A stretch of DNA of 64,000 nucleotides from S015-6 sp964479535 (GTDB taxonomy: Bacteria > Desulfobacterota > DSWW01). Position 1 is the first letter of the stretch. Every line of letters starts with the position of its first letter. Below the pieces are notes generated by a model. It was not told where the DNA came from and ran no database searches. It saw nothing but the letters and a program-made list of their open reading frames with translations. The DNA is taken from assembly GCA_964479535.1 (NCBI GenBank), contig CAYZMM010000002.1:310001-374000 (forward strand). The letters are read 5' to 3'. The position numbers were made by a program, and so were the translations under genes. Positions 40,041-47,992 of this stretch are shown piece after piece.

Positions 40041-42151
40041 GTGGTCCCTCTTCGGTAGTAGTGCGTTGGACCACGCAGGAACCGGACTCTGTTCAGGATG
40101 ATGCCGAGGATGCTGCAGCTCATCAGGGTGAGGGACCGTTTGGCCCACGCCGCCCGTTCGGCAGAGGTGGAGCCGCTGGCGATGACCCAGAGGGCCGTGT
40201 CGGTCCACTGGGAAAGGGCCACGGTTTCAGGCGCCTCCAGGAGGGCGGAGGAGTCGATCAGTACCCAGTCGAAGCCCTGTTTCAGCTCGTCCATCACGCG
40301 CGGGACGGCTGCGGATTCCAGCAGCACCGACGGAACGGGCGGGCAGGGGCCGGCGGGCAGACAGGAGAGGTTCTCCACATCCGTTTCCCGGATGAACGCC
40401 CTGGGGTCCCCCCCGGTTTCGAGCAGGTTGGACAGGCCCTGGCCCTCGTCGAGGGAGAAGGCCTCCGCAAGGCTCGGCTTCCGCAGGTCCCCGTCCACGA
40501 CCAGCACCTTCTGGCCCCGCTGGGCCAGAGCGATGCCCAGATTCACCGTGAGGGAGGTTCTTCCCTCCCCTGGGCAGGCGCTCGTGACCAGGATCGTGCT
40601 GCGCTTTTCGCTCGTTCCTGCGTGGTGGACGATGCTGGCCAGATGCTGAAGGAACTCCACATACGGAAGCTCCGGATGAAGAAGAGGAGCCTTCAGCAGA
40701 GAGGCGCCCCTCCGGACCCGGGAGGTGCGGCCGTGGGGGAGGATCCCCAGCAGGGGGAGCCTCAGGTGCTCGTGAATGTCCCGTTCGTTCTGAATCGTCG
40801 TATCGAAGTAGTCCCGCACATAGCAGAGGAACAGGCCCACCAGAAGGCCGACACCGGAGGCAAGGGGCAGAAAGAAGGGCCTGAAGCCCGCAGGCTTGTC
40901 CTGCGGGACCGCCTTCTGGATGATCTGGAGAGAGTCTCTCGGATTGACGAAGTCCTGAATGATCGTAGTTTCTTTGAGACGGCTGAGCAGGGTGTCGAAG
41001 AGAACACGGTTCACCTTGGATTTGTTCAACAGCTGCATGAAGTGGATCTTCTCTTCGTCTGCCCGGATCACATTCTCCTGAACCTCGTCCAGCTCCTCTC
41101 TCAGCGAGGCTTCCTGGGACCGGGCCATCTCGTAGGTGAGTTTCAAGGACTCGATCGCCTCCAGGACCTCCTGCTCGATGCGGTCCTCCACCTCCGCGAT
41201 GGCGGAGTTCATCTCGACCATTCGAGGGTGCTTTCCCCTGTATCGTTCCTGCAGGCGGGCCCGCTCCGTCTTCAGCACGTTGAGCTGGCCGTTCAGCGCT
41301 GCGATCTGAGGGTTGGACGAAACGACCGCCGGGGCGTTCTCCAGGTGGGTCGGATCGTCTTCGAGCCTCTTGGCGTCGAAGTAGGCGGTCTCTGCGGCGA
41401 TCCTGGCGATTCGGGCCTGCGTGAGGCTGCTGCTGAGCGCATGGAGCTTCTGCAGGAGGATGTTCTCCCTGTCGTCCACGGAGATCAGGTCTCGTTCCTT
41501 CTTGAAGTCCTGAAGGGCCTGGTCCGCCTCGATCACGTCCTCATCCAGCAGCCGGAACTGTTCCTCGAGCCACTCGAGGTTCTCCTGGATGCGCACGTCC
41601 CTGTCTTCGAAAAGGATTTCCGTGTACACCTCGAGCATGGTGTTGACCACCTCGGCCGCCGTCTCCGGGTCCCTGGAAGTGAAGCTTATCTCGACCACGT
41701 TGCTGATGATGGTCGGCTGTATGACCGAAACCTTCTCCGCAAAGGCATCGGCGGCCATGTCCCTCGTCACGGTTCGAGGCTCCCCTCCGAAGGGAGACTT
41801 CTTCTCCTCGCCGAGGCCGTACGCTTCCCACAGATCCAGTCGATCCATGACCCGTTTCGCCACGCGTCTCGACTTGAAGACGTCGAACTGGGTGTTGCTG
41901 AAGAGCCTCTTGGAAACCACGTCGAGGCCTTCCGAATACACGATCTCCGACACCATGGTCAGGGGCGAGATCGGCGGCGGCTCGAGCACCACCTTGGCCA
42001 TGCCCGCGTAGTTGGGGGGAGTGGCCAGCAGGTAGAGGCCCGTGAGTCCGACCACGAGGACGAAGAAGATGATGCCCGTCCACTTGTTCTTTCGGATGAT
42101 CCGCAGGTGATCGCGAATGTGGACGGGCGGAAAGTCTTCAGGACGATACAT
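40037..42151 (-). CDS. Wzz/Wzc-type polysaccharide co-polymerase with tyrosine-kinase-like domain
   Basis: Controls chain length and export of the polysaccharide. The 704-residue inner-membrane protein has a Wzz domain flanked by two transmembrane helices (about 26-44 and 425-445), a long periplasmic coiled coil (about 195-400), and a C-terminal cytoplasmic BY-kinase-like domain. The P-loop reads SACPGEGRTS near residue 535, with Arg where Wzc kinases have the catalytic Lys. Walker A' is VLVVDGDLRKP. The Walker B region is WVLIDSSAL rather than DTPP. Only one short tyrosine pair (HYYRRGTT) ends the protein. Kinase activity is therefore doubtful, while co-polymerase function looks intact. Confidence 0.9.
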   Translation of the reverse strand: MYRPEDFPPVHIRDHLRIIRKNKWTGIIFFVLVVGLTGLYLLATPPNYAGMAKVVLEPPPISPLTMVSEIVYSEGLDVVSKRLFSNTQFDVFKSRRVAKRVMDRLDLWEAYGLGEEKKSPFGGEPRTVTRDMAADAFAEKVSVIQPTIISNVVEISFTSRDPETAAEVVNTMLEVYTEILFEDRDVRIQENLEWLEEQFRLLDEDVIEADQALQDFKKERDLISVDDRENILLQKLHALSSSLTQARIARIAAETAYFDAKRLEDDPTHLENAPAVVSSNPQIAALNGQLNVLKTERARLQERYRGKHPRMVEMNSAIAEVEDRIEQEVLEAIESLKLTYEMARSQEASLREELDEVQENVIRADEEKIHFMQLLNKSKVNRVLFDTLLSRLKETTIIQDFVNPRDSLQIIQKAVPQDKPAGFRPFFLPLASGVGLLVGLFLCYVRDYFDTTIQNERDIHEHLRLPLLGILPHGRTSRVRRGASLLKAPLLHPELPYVEFLQHLASIVHHAGTSEKRSTILVTSACPGEGRTSLTVNLGIALAQRGQKVLVVDGDLRKPSLAEAFSLDEGQGLSNLLETGGDPRAFIRETDVENLSCLPAGPCPPVPSVLLESAAVPRVMDELKQGFDWVLIDSSALLEAPETVALSQWTDTALWVIASGSTSAERAAWAKRSLTLMSCSILGIILNRVRFLRGPTHYYRRGTT

Positions 42152-42192
42152 TCTCTGGCCTTCGGTTGCAGTCGGGTTCGGGTTGACCTGAA

Positions 42193-42876
42193 TCAGAAGA
42201 ATCTCTCGGGTATGATGATGACATCACCCGGCATGAGGAGCACGTCCTCCTCCAGCTTGCCGTCTTTCGTGATGCGCACCGTATCCACGAAGAAGACGCG
42301 GCTTTCGCCGTTGGCCTTCCGGATGATCTTCACCTTGCTTCGTTTCGCGATGGGCGTGAATCCGCCCGCCTTCGAGATGGTGCCCATAAGGGTGTCGGAA
42401 TGGGTGATCCGGTAGGGACCCGGCGTAGCCACCTGGCCGATCAGGTGCACCACGTCCTCCTTGTATTCCTGCAGGATGATCTGCACGTCCGGCTTGACCA
42501 GATAGCCGTCCCGAAGCCTCGCCTCGATGGCCTTCTTCAACTCCACGGCGGTGAGCCCGGCTGCACGCACCTGACCGATCAGGGGCAGCTCGATGAACCC
42601 CTCGTTGCTCACCCGGGCCACGCCGGTGAGGTCCGGTTCCCCGTAGACCAGGACGTTCATTACGTCACCGGTGCCGATCCTGTAATCGGAGGTGGGTGAA
42701 GAGGACGGGGGAGGGGAGGGGTCCCCGCCCTGGAGATCCACGGCGGAAGGCGGCGCCTCCACCGGTTTCGCCCCGCGGAACAGATTGCAAGAGATGGGAC
42801 CCTGAAGGAGAACGAGAACGAGCAGGATGACCACACCTTTGCGCCGTGGCCTCGGAACATCGTGCAGATCTGTCAC
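42193..42876 (-). CDS. Polysaccharide export lipoprotein (Wza/KpsD family)
   Basis: Outer-membrane export channel subunit, 227 residues. A lipoprotein signal (VVILLVLVLLQGPISC) anchors it. The polysaccharide export domain begins YRIGTGDVMNVLVYGEPDLTG and contains VSNEGFIELPLIGQVRAAGLTA; one SLBB domain follows (VVHLIGQVATPGPYRITHSDTLMGTISKAGG). It is shorter than E. coli Wza, which has more SLBB domains. I prefer the GTG start eight bases after AGAGGAAA; an ATG 22 codons upstream would put charged residues before the signal. Cotranscribed with the Wzc-like gene 41 bases downstream. Confidence 0.92.
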   Translation of the reverse strand: MTDLHDVPRPRRKGVVILLVLVLLQGPISCNLFRGAKPVEAPPSAVDLQGGDPSPPPSSSPTSDYRIGTGDVMNVLVYGEPDLTGVARVSNEGFIELPLIGQVRAAGLTAVELKKAIEARLRDGYLVKPDVQIILQEYKEDVVHLIGQVATPGPYRITHSDTLMGTISKAGGFTPIAKRSKVKIIRKANGESRVFFVDTVRITKDGKLEEDVLLMPGDVIIIPERFF

Positions 42877-42951
42877 CAAGGGTTTCCTCTGCCGGTTGCC
42901 TCTTCCGACGGATGTCTCATGAGAGGGATCGGCCAAAAACACGGTTTGTCT

Positions 42952-44583
42952 TTAGAAGGTCGCCATGATTCGCAATCGAATTCTCTGTCCTGTGAAGTCA
43001 TTGTAGCTCAGATCCCCGTTGCGCGCAAGAAACTGATATACCATCGACGCTTTCAGCCAACTCTGCAAGTTGTACGACACGTTTGCTCCGGCCCTGTACT
43101 GGTAGCTCGTCGGCTCGACTGCGTTTTCGAAGTTGCTCTGCCGGATTCGAAAGGAACCCCGTATCCCTGCGTACCATTTGGTCCGCAGCCGGTGGGTCAG
43201 GGACCCGGCGAACAGGTAGTTGAACGAGACGTCTCCGCTGCCGCCGATCTCCTCCCTGGGATACCGGCTGAACTCCAGGAACAGGCTGGTTCGTGAAGTG
43301 AGTTGAGAATTTAGTTGAAGTTCCACAAAAAACTCGTTGAAATCATTAAGTTGTAGAGGGATGATCTCCGGCGGGCTATCCAGGGCCGAGAGCTCCAGCC
43401 GGGCGCCTTCATAGGTGCGCATCTGATAGGAAAAGGTGCCCTCCAGGGTCGTCTTCGGCACGCCCAGGCCGAACACGTACTTCCTGGCCGTGAGGATCCT
43501 CTGGAAACGGAGCCGGACCTCATGGAACGTTGCGTTCCTCGGGTCGCTGTCCACCCGTATCGAGAAGGGCACCCTGTCGTCGAGAAAGGAACCTTGCAGA
43601 CCGAATTCATCCAGGTTGCCCCGGACGAAGCCGATGGAGTAGCCGGCGGTGAGCACGGTCTTCCGGTTGAAGGGCTTCGAAAGGAAGAAGCCTACGGAGT
43701 GGACGTCGAATCCGGCCCGGTTGGAGTCGATCCCCTCCAGCTCCAGCTCCACGAACCCGGGCAGACCCGCCTCCTCCACCAGCCCGGTGAAGTCGAAGTC
43801 GTCCAGGAAGAAGAAGTAGTTCGAGTACGTCACGAAGGCGAGGTAGTCGGCGTAGAAATTGTACCCCAGGGTGACCGCCGCCTGGTTCACGGCATAGCCG
43901 ACGCCCTGGGCGCGCAGGGCGCGGTTGAAGTCCGCCACCTCGTACCGGAAATTGTTGATCGAGTTCGAGGTGCGAAACTGGTTGTCCACCCGCAGGTAGA
44001 GGCCGCTTGGAATACGCAGGTCGCCGGCGAAGAAGAGGTCCTGTTCCACCGAGTCGAACTGGGGGTTGTCCACCAGGTTGATGAACATGGGCTCGTACTT
44101 CAGGTAGAGCCCGTACTTCCGAACCTTCATCGAGCTGAGGACGGCGCTCTCGAGGGGCCGGCCGATCGGAATCTCCTGTTTTCCCCTTCCGGCAAAATCG
44201 CGGTCCCCCATCTGGCGGATTCGCAGGAGATAGAGATCGAGAAGCAGCTCCCGTGGGATCCCGTGGGGGCTGCCCACGCGCGGCAGCCGCGTCGGAACGT
44301 GCATGCGGCCCCACTCGAGCGAGATGCTCGGGACCTGTTTGAAGATGACGTCGGAGACCTTGTCCGACGTGAGGCTGATGTTGCTGTTGTAGGTCACTTC
44401 CGTGAAGAAGGCGGGGTGGATTTCAACGGGTCCGATTCGCAGCGTGTTCGGTTCAAACCCGTCGGCCTGCAACGGCATGAGGGCGGCACACCCGAGGGCG
44501 AGGAGGAGGGGGCAGAGGAGGCGGGCCCTGGACGCGTTCCTGGGCCGAACCTGTAATCGCGGTCTCTTATCACATAAATACAT
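42952..44583 (-). CDS. Outer-membrane beta-barrel protein of the polysaccharide locus
   Basis: A 543-residue protein with a Sec signal (LLCPLLLALGCAALMPLQADG). The mature part opens FEPNTLRIGPVEIHPAFFTEVTYNSNI, a form shared with beta-barrels encoded next to Wza/Wzc genes in exosortase-type loci. The rest alternates short aromatic-rich amphipathic strands (YLRVDNQFRTS, GYNFYADYLAFVTYSNYFFF, YVFGLGVPKTTLEGTFSYQM) and ends with a strand finishing in Phe, the barrel C-terminal signature. A barrel assisting passage of the polysaccharide is likely. No exosortase or PEP-CTERM gene occurs in this window. An AT-rich stretch lies directly upstream. Confidence 0.82.
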   Translation of the reverse strand: MYLCDKRPRLQVRPRNASRARLLCPLLLALGCAALMPLQADGFEPNTLRIGPVEIHPAFFTEVTYNSNISLTSDKVSDVIFKQVPSISLEWGRMHVPTRLPRVGSPHGIPRELLLDLYLLRIRQMGDRDFAGRGKQEIPIGRPLESAVLSSMKVRKYGLYLKYEPMFINLVDNPQFDSVEQDLFFAGDLRIPSGLYLRVDNQFRTSNSINNFRYEVADFNRALRAQGVGYAVNQAAVTLGYNFYADYLAFVTYSNYFFFLDDFDFTGLVEEAGLPGFVELELEGIDSNRAGFDVHSVGFFLSKPFNRKTVLTAGYSIGFVRGNLDEFGLQGSFLDDRVPFSIRVDSDPRNATFHEVRLRFQRILTARKYVFGLGVPKTTLEGTFSYQMRTYEGARLELSALDSPPEIIPLQLNDFNEFFVELQLNSQLTSRTSLFLEFSRYPREEIGGSGDVSFNYLFAGSLTHRLRTKWYAGIRGSFRIRQSNFENAVEPTSYQYRAGANVSYNLQSWLKASMVYQFLARNGDLSYNDFTGQRIRLRIMATF

Positions 44584-44634
44584 AATTATTTAAGAATATT
44601 AGAAATAAAAACTAAAGTAAATTATTATCTTTTT
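44584..44634 (-). promoter_or_regulatory. AT-rich promoter region of the export operon
   Basis: A 51-base stretch of almost pure A and T in high-GC DNA, directly before the beta-barrel start. No clean -35/-10 pair can be fixed, but TAATAT-like hexamers occur. Its composition suits an UP-element or H-NS-type binding site and a promoter for the operon below. Confidence 0.4.
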
Positions 44635-45915
44635 TCAGCGGGTTCCTGTGTCCGGCGAGGGTAGAAAGGCATTCATTTCCTCAAGGTATTTCAGGGAAAG
44701 CCTCTTCCAGGTGAACTCCGATTCCACCCGTTGCCTGCCGGCCAGGCCGAGACGGTGTGCCAGGTTCCGGTCCGACCGGAGCCGGAGAATCCGTTCCATC
44801 AGCTCTTCCGGGTTCTCCGGGTCCACCAGAAAGCCGGTGGTGCCGTCCACCACGACCTCGGGTGCGCCGCCTGCCCTCCCGGCGATAACGGGCTTCGCAC
44901 ATGCGGAAGCCTCGAGGAACACGATACCGAATCCCTCCGTCGCAAACACGCCGCCCGGCCCTGGGATGTCCCGGTTCGGCATGACGAACAGGTCGCATGC
45001 GTGAAGCAGTGAGGTCCTTACCTGATCGGACACTTCCCCGGTAAACGTGACCATGCCCTCCAGTGAAAGTTCCCGCACCTTCTGCTCCAGCGGTTCCTTC
45101 ATGGATCCTTTCCCGACCACGACGTAGTGAAGCTCCGGTATGCGCTCTCTCAGGCCTGCCAGGGCGCTCAAGACGGTGAGATGGCCCTTTCGGGGGTAGA
45201 GGCGGGCGATGGTGAGCAGGGCGAATTTCCCTTCGAGGCCGTACGACCTGCGGATCTGCGCGGCAAGCTCTGCTGACGAGCCGTCCAGGGCGAACTCCTC
45301 GGGCCGGACGCCGTTGTGCACGACGCTCAGCCGGTCGGCAGATACCTCACAACGCCTCAGGCATTCGGCCGTGTGGCTGCTCACGGCAAAGACGCGGGCG
45401 GAGGCGTTCAGGATTCTTTTGTAGAGGAAATGCCGCCGGGCGCTGGGGGAAAGGTTGGCGTCCGATCCGTGAGCGGTAACGACGTAAGGCACCTTCCGGA
45501 TGCTTGAAACCAGAAAGGCGGCGAGGGCCTCGGGCCACCAGGTGACCGCCCACAGGACGCAACGTTCCCGGTTGCCGGGAAACCGGCGCAGTACACCCAG
45601 GGTGTCCCGCGCCATGGCAAAGACCTTTGGCGGCAGCCTGAAGAGAAGCTGCCCCCGGGACCATCCCCGTTTCACCAGAGCGCTCGTGTCGAAGCTCGGG
45701 AACCTCTCGACGCGGTAGTTCTCCGGCGCGGGTGGAGCGGAGCCGGTGACCGGGTAGGTGAGAACGGTCACGGCGTGGCCCATGGCCCCCAGATGGTCGG
45801 CCAGCTCGTGCGTATAGGTCGCAATGCCGCCCCTCTCCGGAAGGGTTTGGCAAGCATTCAGCAGGATGATATATAGAGGATGCTGCAAGGGCTTTTCCTC
45901 GAAGAGCGCGGGCAA
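44635..45915 (-). CDS. Glycosyltransferase family 4
   Basis: A 426-residue GT-B enzyme: ERGGIATYTHELADHLGAMGHAVTVLTYP marks the acceptor domain. LLTIARLYPRKGHLTVLSALAGL, YVVVGKGSMKEPLEQKV and LLHACDLFVMPNRDIPGPGGVFATEGFGIVFLEASACAKPVIAG form the donor domain; EGFGIVFLE supplies the EX7E pair. The FTWKRLSLKYLEEM ending is typical. It lies upstream of the beta-barrel gene on the same strand, separated by the AT-rich region, so it probably belongs to a different transcript. Confidence 0.92.
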   Translation of the reverse strand: MPALFEEKPLQHPLYIILLNACQTLPERGGIATYTHELADHLGAMGHAVTVLTYPVTGSAPPAPENYRVERFPSFDTSALVKRGWSRGQLLFRLPPKVFAMARDTLGVLRRFPGNRERCVLWAVTWWPEALAAFLVSSIRKVPYVVTAHGSDANLSPSARRHFLYKRILNASARVFAVSSHTAECLRRCEVSADRLSVVHNGVRPEEFALDGSSAELAAQIRRSYGLEGKFALLTIARLYPRKGHLTVLSALAGLRERIPELHYVVVGKGSMKEPLEQKVRELSLEGMVTFTGEVSDQVRTSLLHACDLFVMPNRDIPGPGGVFATEGFGIVFLEASACAKPVIAGRAGGAPEVVVDGTTGFLVDPENPEELMERILRLRSDRNLAHRLGLAGRQRVESEFTWKRLSLKYLEEMNAFLPSPDTGTR

Positions 45916-46052
45916 ACAGAGGAGGGACTCTGGGCGTCTTCCGGTCCCCTATGATAATAGAGCCATGCAGCCGTCAGTCAAGTCCGCCTCTTGCCGTTGT
46001 CTGAGCGAAAGAGGATCGAAAGGCGACACCCCATGAAAGGGGGGGATCTGGG

Positions 46053-46703
46053 ATGTCCTCGAGCAACCTTGCCCGGATCGGGAAGGCGGTACGCTACGAC
46101 GTACGGAACCTCCTCTACCCCTTTCTCCATCCCGGTTGCTTTCTTCAGCGGATCTTCCTCTTCAACGGGAACCGGATTCTCAGGCACCCGTCCGCCCGGA
46201 TCGTCAAGGAGGAGGGACGGCTCCAGTTCGGGTGCTTCTGGGACCTCTGGAAGGGCAGGGGGGGAATCGTTCTCCACGAGGGTGCGTGCCTCCGAATCAA
46301 GGGGAACGTGGTGATCGGTGACGGGGTCATCATCGAAGTGCATGCAGGGGCCAGCCTGGAGATCGGGGCCGAGACATTCATCAATCCGAATGCGCGGGTG
46401 ATCGCGCTCGAGTCGATCCGCATCGGCGCGGACTGCGCCGTGGCGTGGGACGTACAGATCATGGATGGCGATCGTCACTTCTTTCTCGACCGGAAGGGAA
46501 ACCCGGAAAAGAACACGGCTGCCATCGAGATCGGCGACCATGTCTGGGTCGGTGCCAGAAGCCTGATACTGAAGGGGACGCGTATCGAGGAGGGCGCGGT
46601 GATCGGGGCCGGGTCCGTCGTGTCGGGGCGCGTGGCCGCCGGTACGGTGGTTGCCGGCAACCCGGCCGTCGCCCTGCGCGAGGGCGTGCGTTGGACGAAG
46701 TAG
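46053..46703 (+). CDS. Hexapeptide-repeat acyltransferase (LbH family)
   Basis: A 216-residue left-handed beta-helix enzyme, probably O-acetylating a sugar of the surface glycan with acetyl-CoA. Hexapeptide turns run from about residue 75 (IVLHEGACLRIKGNVVIGDGVIIEVHAGASLEIG) to 200, with a break at IMDGDRHFFLDRKG, an active-site loop containing the catalytic-type His. IEIGDHVWVGARSLILKGTRIEEGAVIGAGSVVSG ... VVAGNPA is the typical end. The region before residue 60 is a basic extension. It is divergent from the GT4 gene. A downstream tandem repeat separates it from the VanZ gene. Confidence 0.9.
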   Translation: MSSSNLARIGKAVRYDVRNLLYPFLHPGCFLQRIFLFNGNRILRHPSARIVKEEGRLQFGCFWDLWKGRGGIVLHEGACLRIKGNVVIGDGVIIEVHAGASLEIGAETFINPNARVIALESIRIGADCAVAWDVQIMDGDRHFFLDRKGNPEKNTAAIEIGDHVWVGARSLILKGTRIEEGAVIGAGSVVSGRVAAGTVVAGNPAVALREGVRWTK

Positions 46704-46739
46704 GAGAAAGGTCAAAGGAGAAAGGACAAAGGTCAAAGG
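46703..46739. repeat. Short 14-base tandem repeat
   Basis: GGAGAAAGGTCAAA is repeated about 2.6 times with one change (GGAGAAAGGACAAA, then GGTCAAAGG). It begins at the stop codon of the acyltransferase and lies just before the VanZ start, where it may also supply ribosome-binding purines. Confidence 0.6.
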
Positions 46740-46755
46740 CTTCGCTTCCTTCCGC

Positions 46756-47874
46756 ATGCGTTCTCCAATGCGGCATAAGAAAGGTTGTTCGTCTTCCGTT
46801 TTGTCCCGAATCGCTGACATCCCGGCCAGGTGGAAATGGGTACTCGCCTACACGGCCCTGTTGCTCCTGACGCTCAATCAAACGCGGCGTTTCCTGAACT
46901 GGCTTGCCGAACACAACCTTTCCGGGTTTCTGGGCATTGCCCTGTTTCTCGCCGGTGTCGGGTGCCTCCTCTTCGTGCTCTACCGGATTCGTCGCGTCCG
47001 CGGCGGGTTCACGGCTTCTTCGGTGCTTCGGGTCCTGGCGATGCTGGGGCTCTACATGTTCTGTATGCTGACCACCACGGACCTGACCGCCGATCGGATT
47101 CACTTCGTGCAGTATGGAATCCTCGGCATTCTCTGCTTCCGTGCTGTACAACCCTCCCACCGGACGGTCAGGCGGGTGGCGTACGCAACGGTCGTCGTCT
47201 TCGCCATCGGCCTTCTCGATGAAGGCATCCAGGGCCTTCTGGACGGTCGTTACTTCGATGTCCGGGACATTGTCATCGATCTCCTTGCCGGACTGTTGCC
47301 GGTGCTGGGGCTCCTCTGGCTCCCGCTCTATGCGAAAGGTGCCAAGGAAGGGCCCGAACCCGAGGCACACCCGGCCGCCTCGCAGGCGGAAGCGTCCGGT
47401 TCAGGGTTGCGCGCCTCGGACGGCTGGGTCTTCCTGGTGGCCCTCTGCCTCCTCTTTGCCGTCCTGTGGGTGGCCCGTGTCTCGTGGGACCTGGAGCCCC
47501 TCTACGGGAAGTGGATACGGGAGAACCATTGCGGAAGAACCGAAACGATTCAGGTCCTTCCGGAGGGCACCATCCTGTGGAGAGACGACGCAGGCGGAAC
47601 GGGGAGGGGTGCGTATCGGATTCGAGGCAACCGGCTGGACGGCCCGCTGCTCGACGTGGATGTCCTGGCGGGAAAGGGCTCGGATGCCTGCTCCTGGACC
47701 ACGGGCGAGGTGCGGCACCGTTACTTCCGGCTCGAGCCCGACCGGCTCGTCTTCACCAAAGAACGGGAGCACCCCTTCCGAAGGGCGGACCCTTCCTCCG
47801 GTGTCCATCCCGCACATCCGCCCGAACGCCAGGCGAAAGAGCAAAGGCGAAGGGCGAAGGGGTTGGACGAGTAA
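46756..47874 (+). CDS. VanZ-family membrane protein with C-terminal extension
   Basis: A 372-residue membrane protein. Four to five helices occupy residues 25-195, with VanZ-like sequence TTTDLTADRIHFVQYGILGILCFRA and FAIGLLDEGIQGLLDGRYFDVRDIVIDLLAGLLPVLG. A further helix near residue 230 (GWVFLVALCLLFAVLWVA) leads to an external C-terminal domain of about 120 residues unlike any I recognise. VanZ proteins are linked to teicoplanin resistance and to envelope polymer genes, but their activity is unclear. The last 15 residues are encoded by a GCGAAGG-type low-complexity repeat, so the true C-terminus may be eroded. The start is ATG at MRSPMRHKKG. Confidence 0.78.
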   Translation: MRSPMRHKKGCSSSVLSRIADIPARWKWVLAYTALLLLTLNQTRRFLNWLAEHNLSGFLGIALFLAGVGCLLFVLYRIRRVRGGFTASSVLRVLAMLGLYMFCMLTTTDLTADRIHFVQYGILGILCFRAVQPSHRTVRRVAYATVVVFAIGLLDEGIQGLLDGRYFDVRDIVIDLLAGLLPVLGLLWLPLYAKGAKEGPEPEAHPAASQAEASGSGLRASDGWVFLVALCLLFAVLWVARVSWDLEPLYGKWIRENHCGRTETIQVLPEGTILWRDDAGGTGRGAYRIRGNRLDGPLLDVDVLAGKGSDACSWTTGEVRHRYFRLEPDRLVFTKEREHPFRRADPSSGVHPAHPPERQAKEQRRRAKGLDE

Positions 47875-47992
47875 CGGAAGCGGGAACTAGGGAGCGTCCC
47901 ATCGCTCGTCGACCCTCAGCCTGTTTCGGAACCCCTCTTGTAGACGTAAACCCTCCCCTGACCCCTTCGCCTTTGCCCCTTCGCCTCTGCTC
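47839..47992. repeat. Pair of GCGAAGG-type low-complexity arms
   Basis: GAGCAAAGGCGAAGGGCGAA plus GGGGT at the left and its near complement ACCCCTTCGCCTTTGCCCCT plus TCGCCTCTGCTC at the right. The arms lie over the 3' ends of two converging genes (VanZ and a GT4) and could pair in a transcript. Confidence 0.55.

Noticed and set aside
40013..42415. An 800-codon + strand frame opposite the Wzc-like gene
   Set aside because: The - strand protein has a clear Wzz and kinase-like architecture. The + frame is a long GC-driven shadow.
42952..44583. Exosortase/PEP-CTERM system because of the beta-barrel and Wza/Wzc arrangement
   Set aside because: No exosortase, PrsK/PrsR or PEP-CTERM substrate gene is visible in the window.
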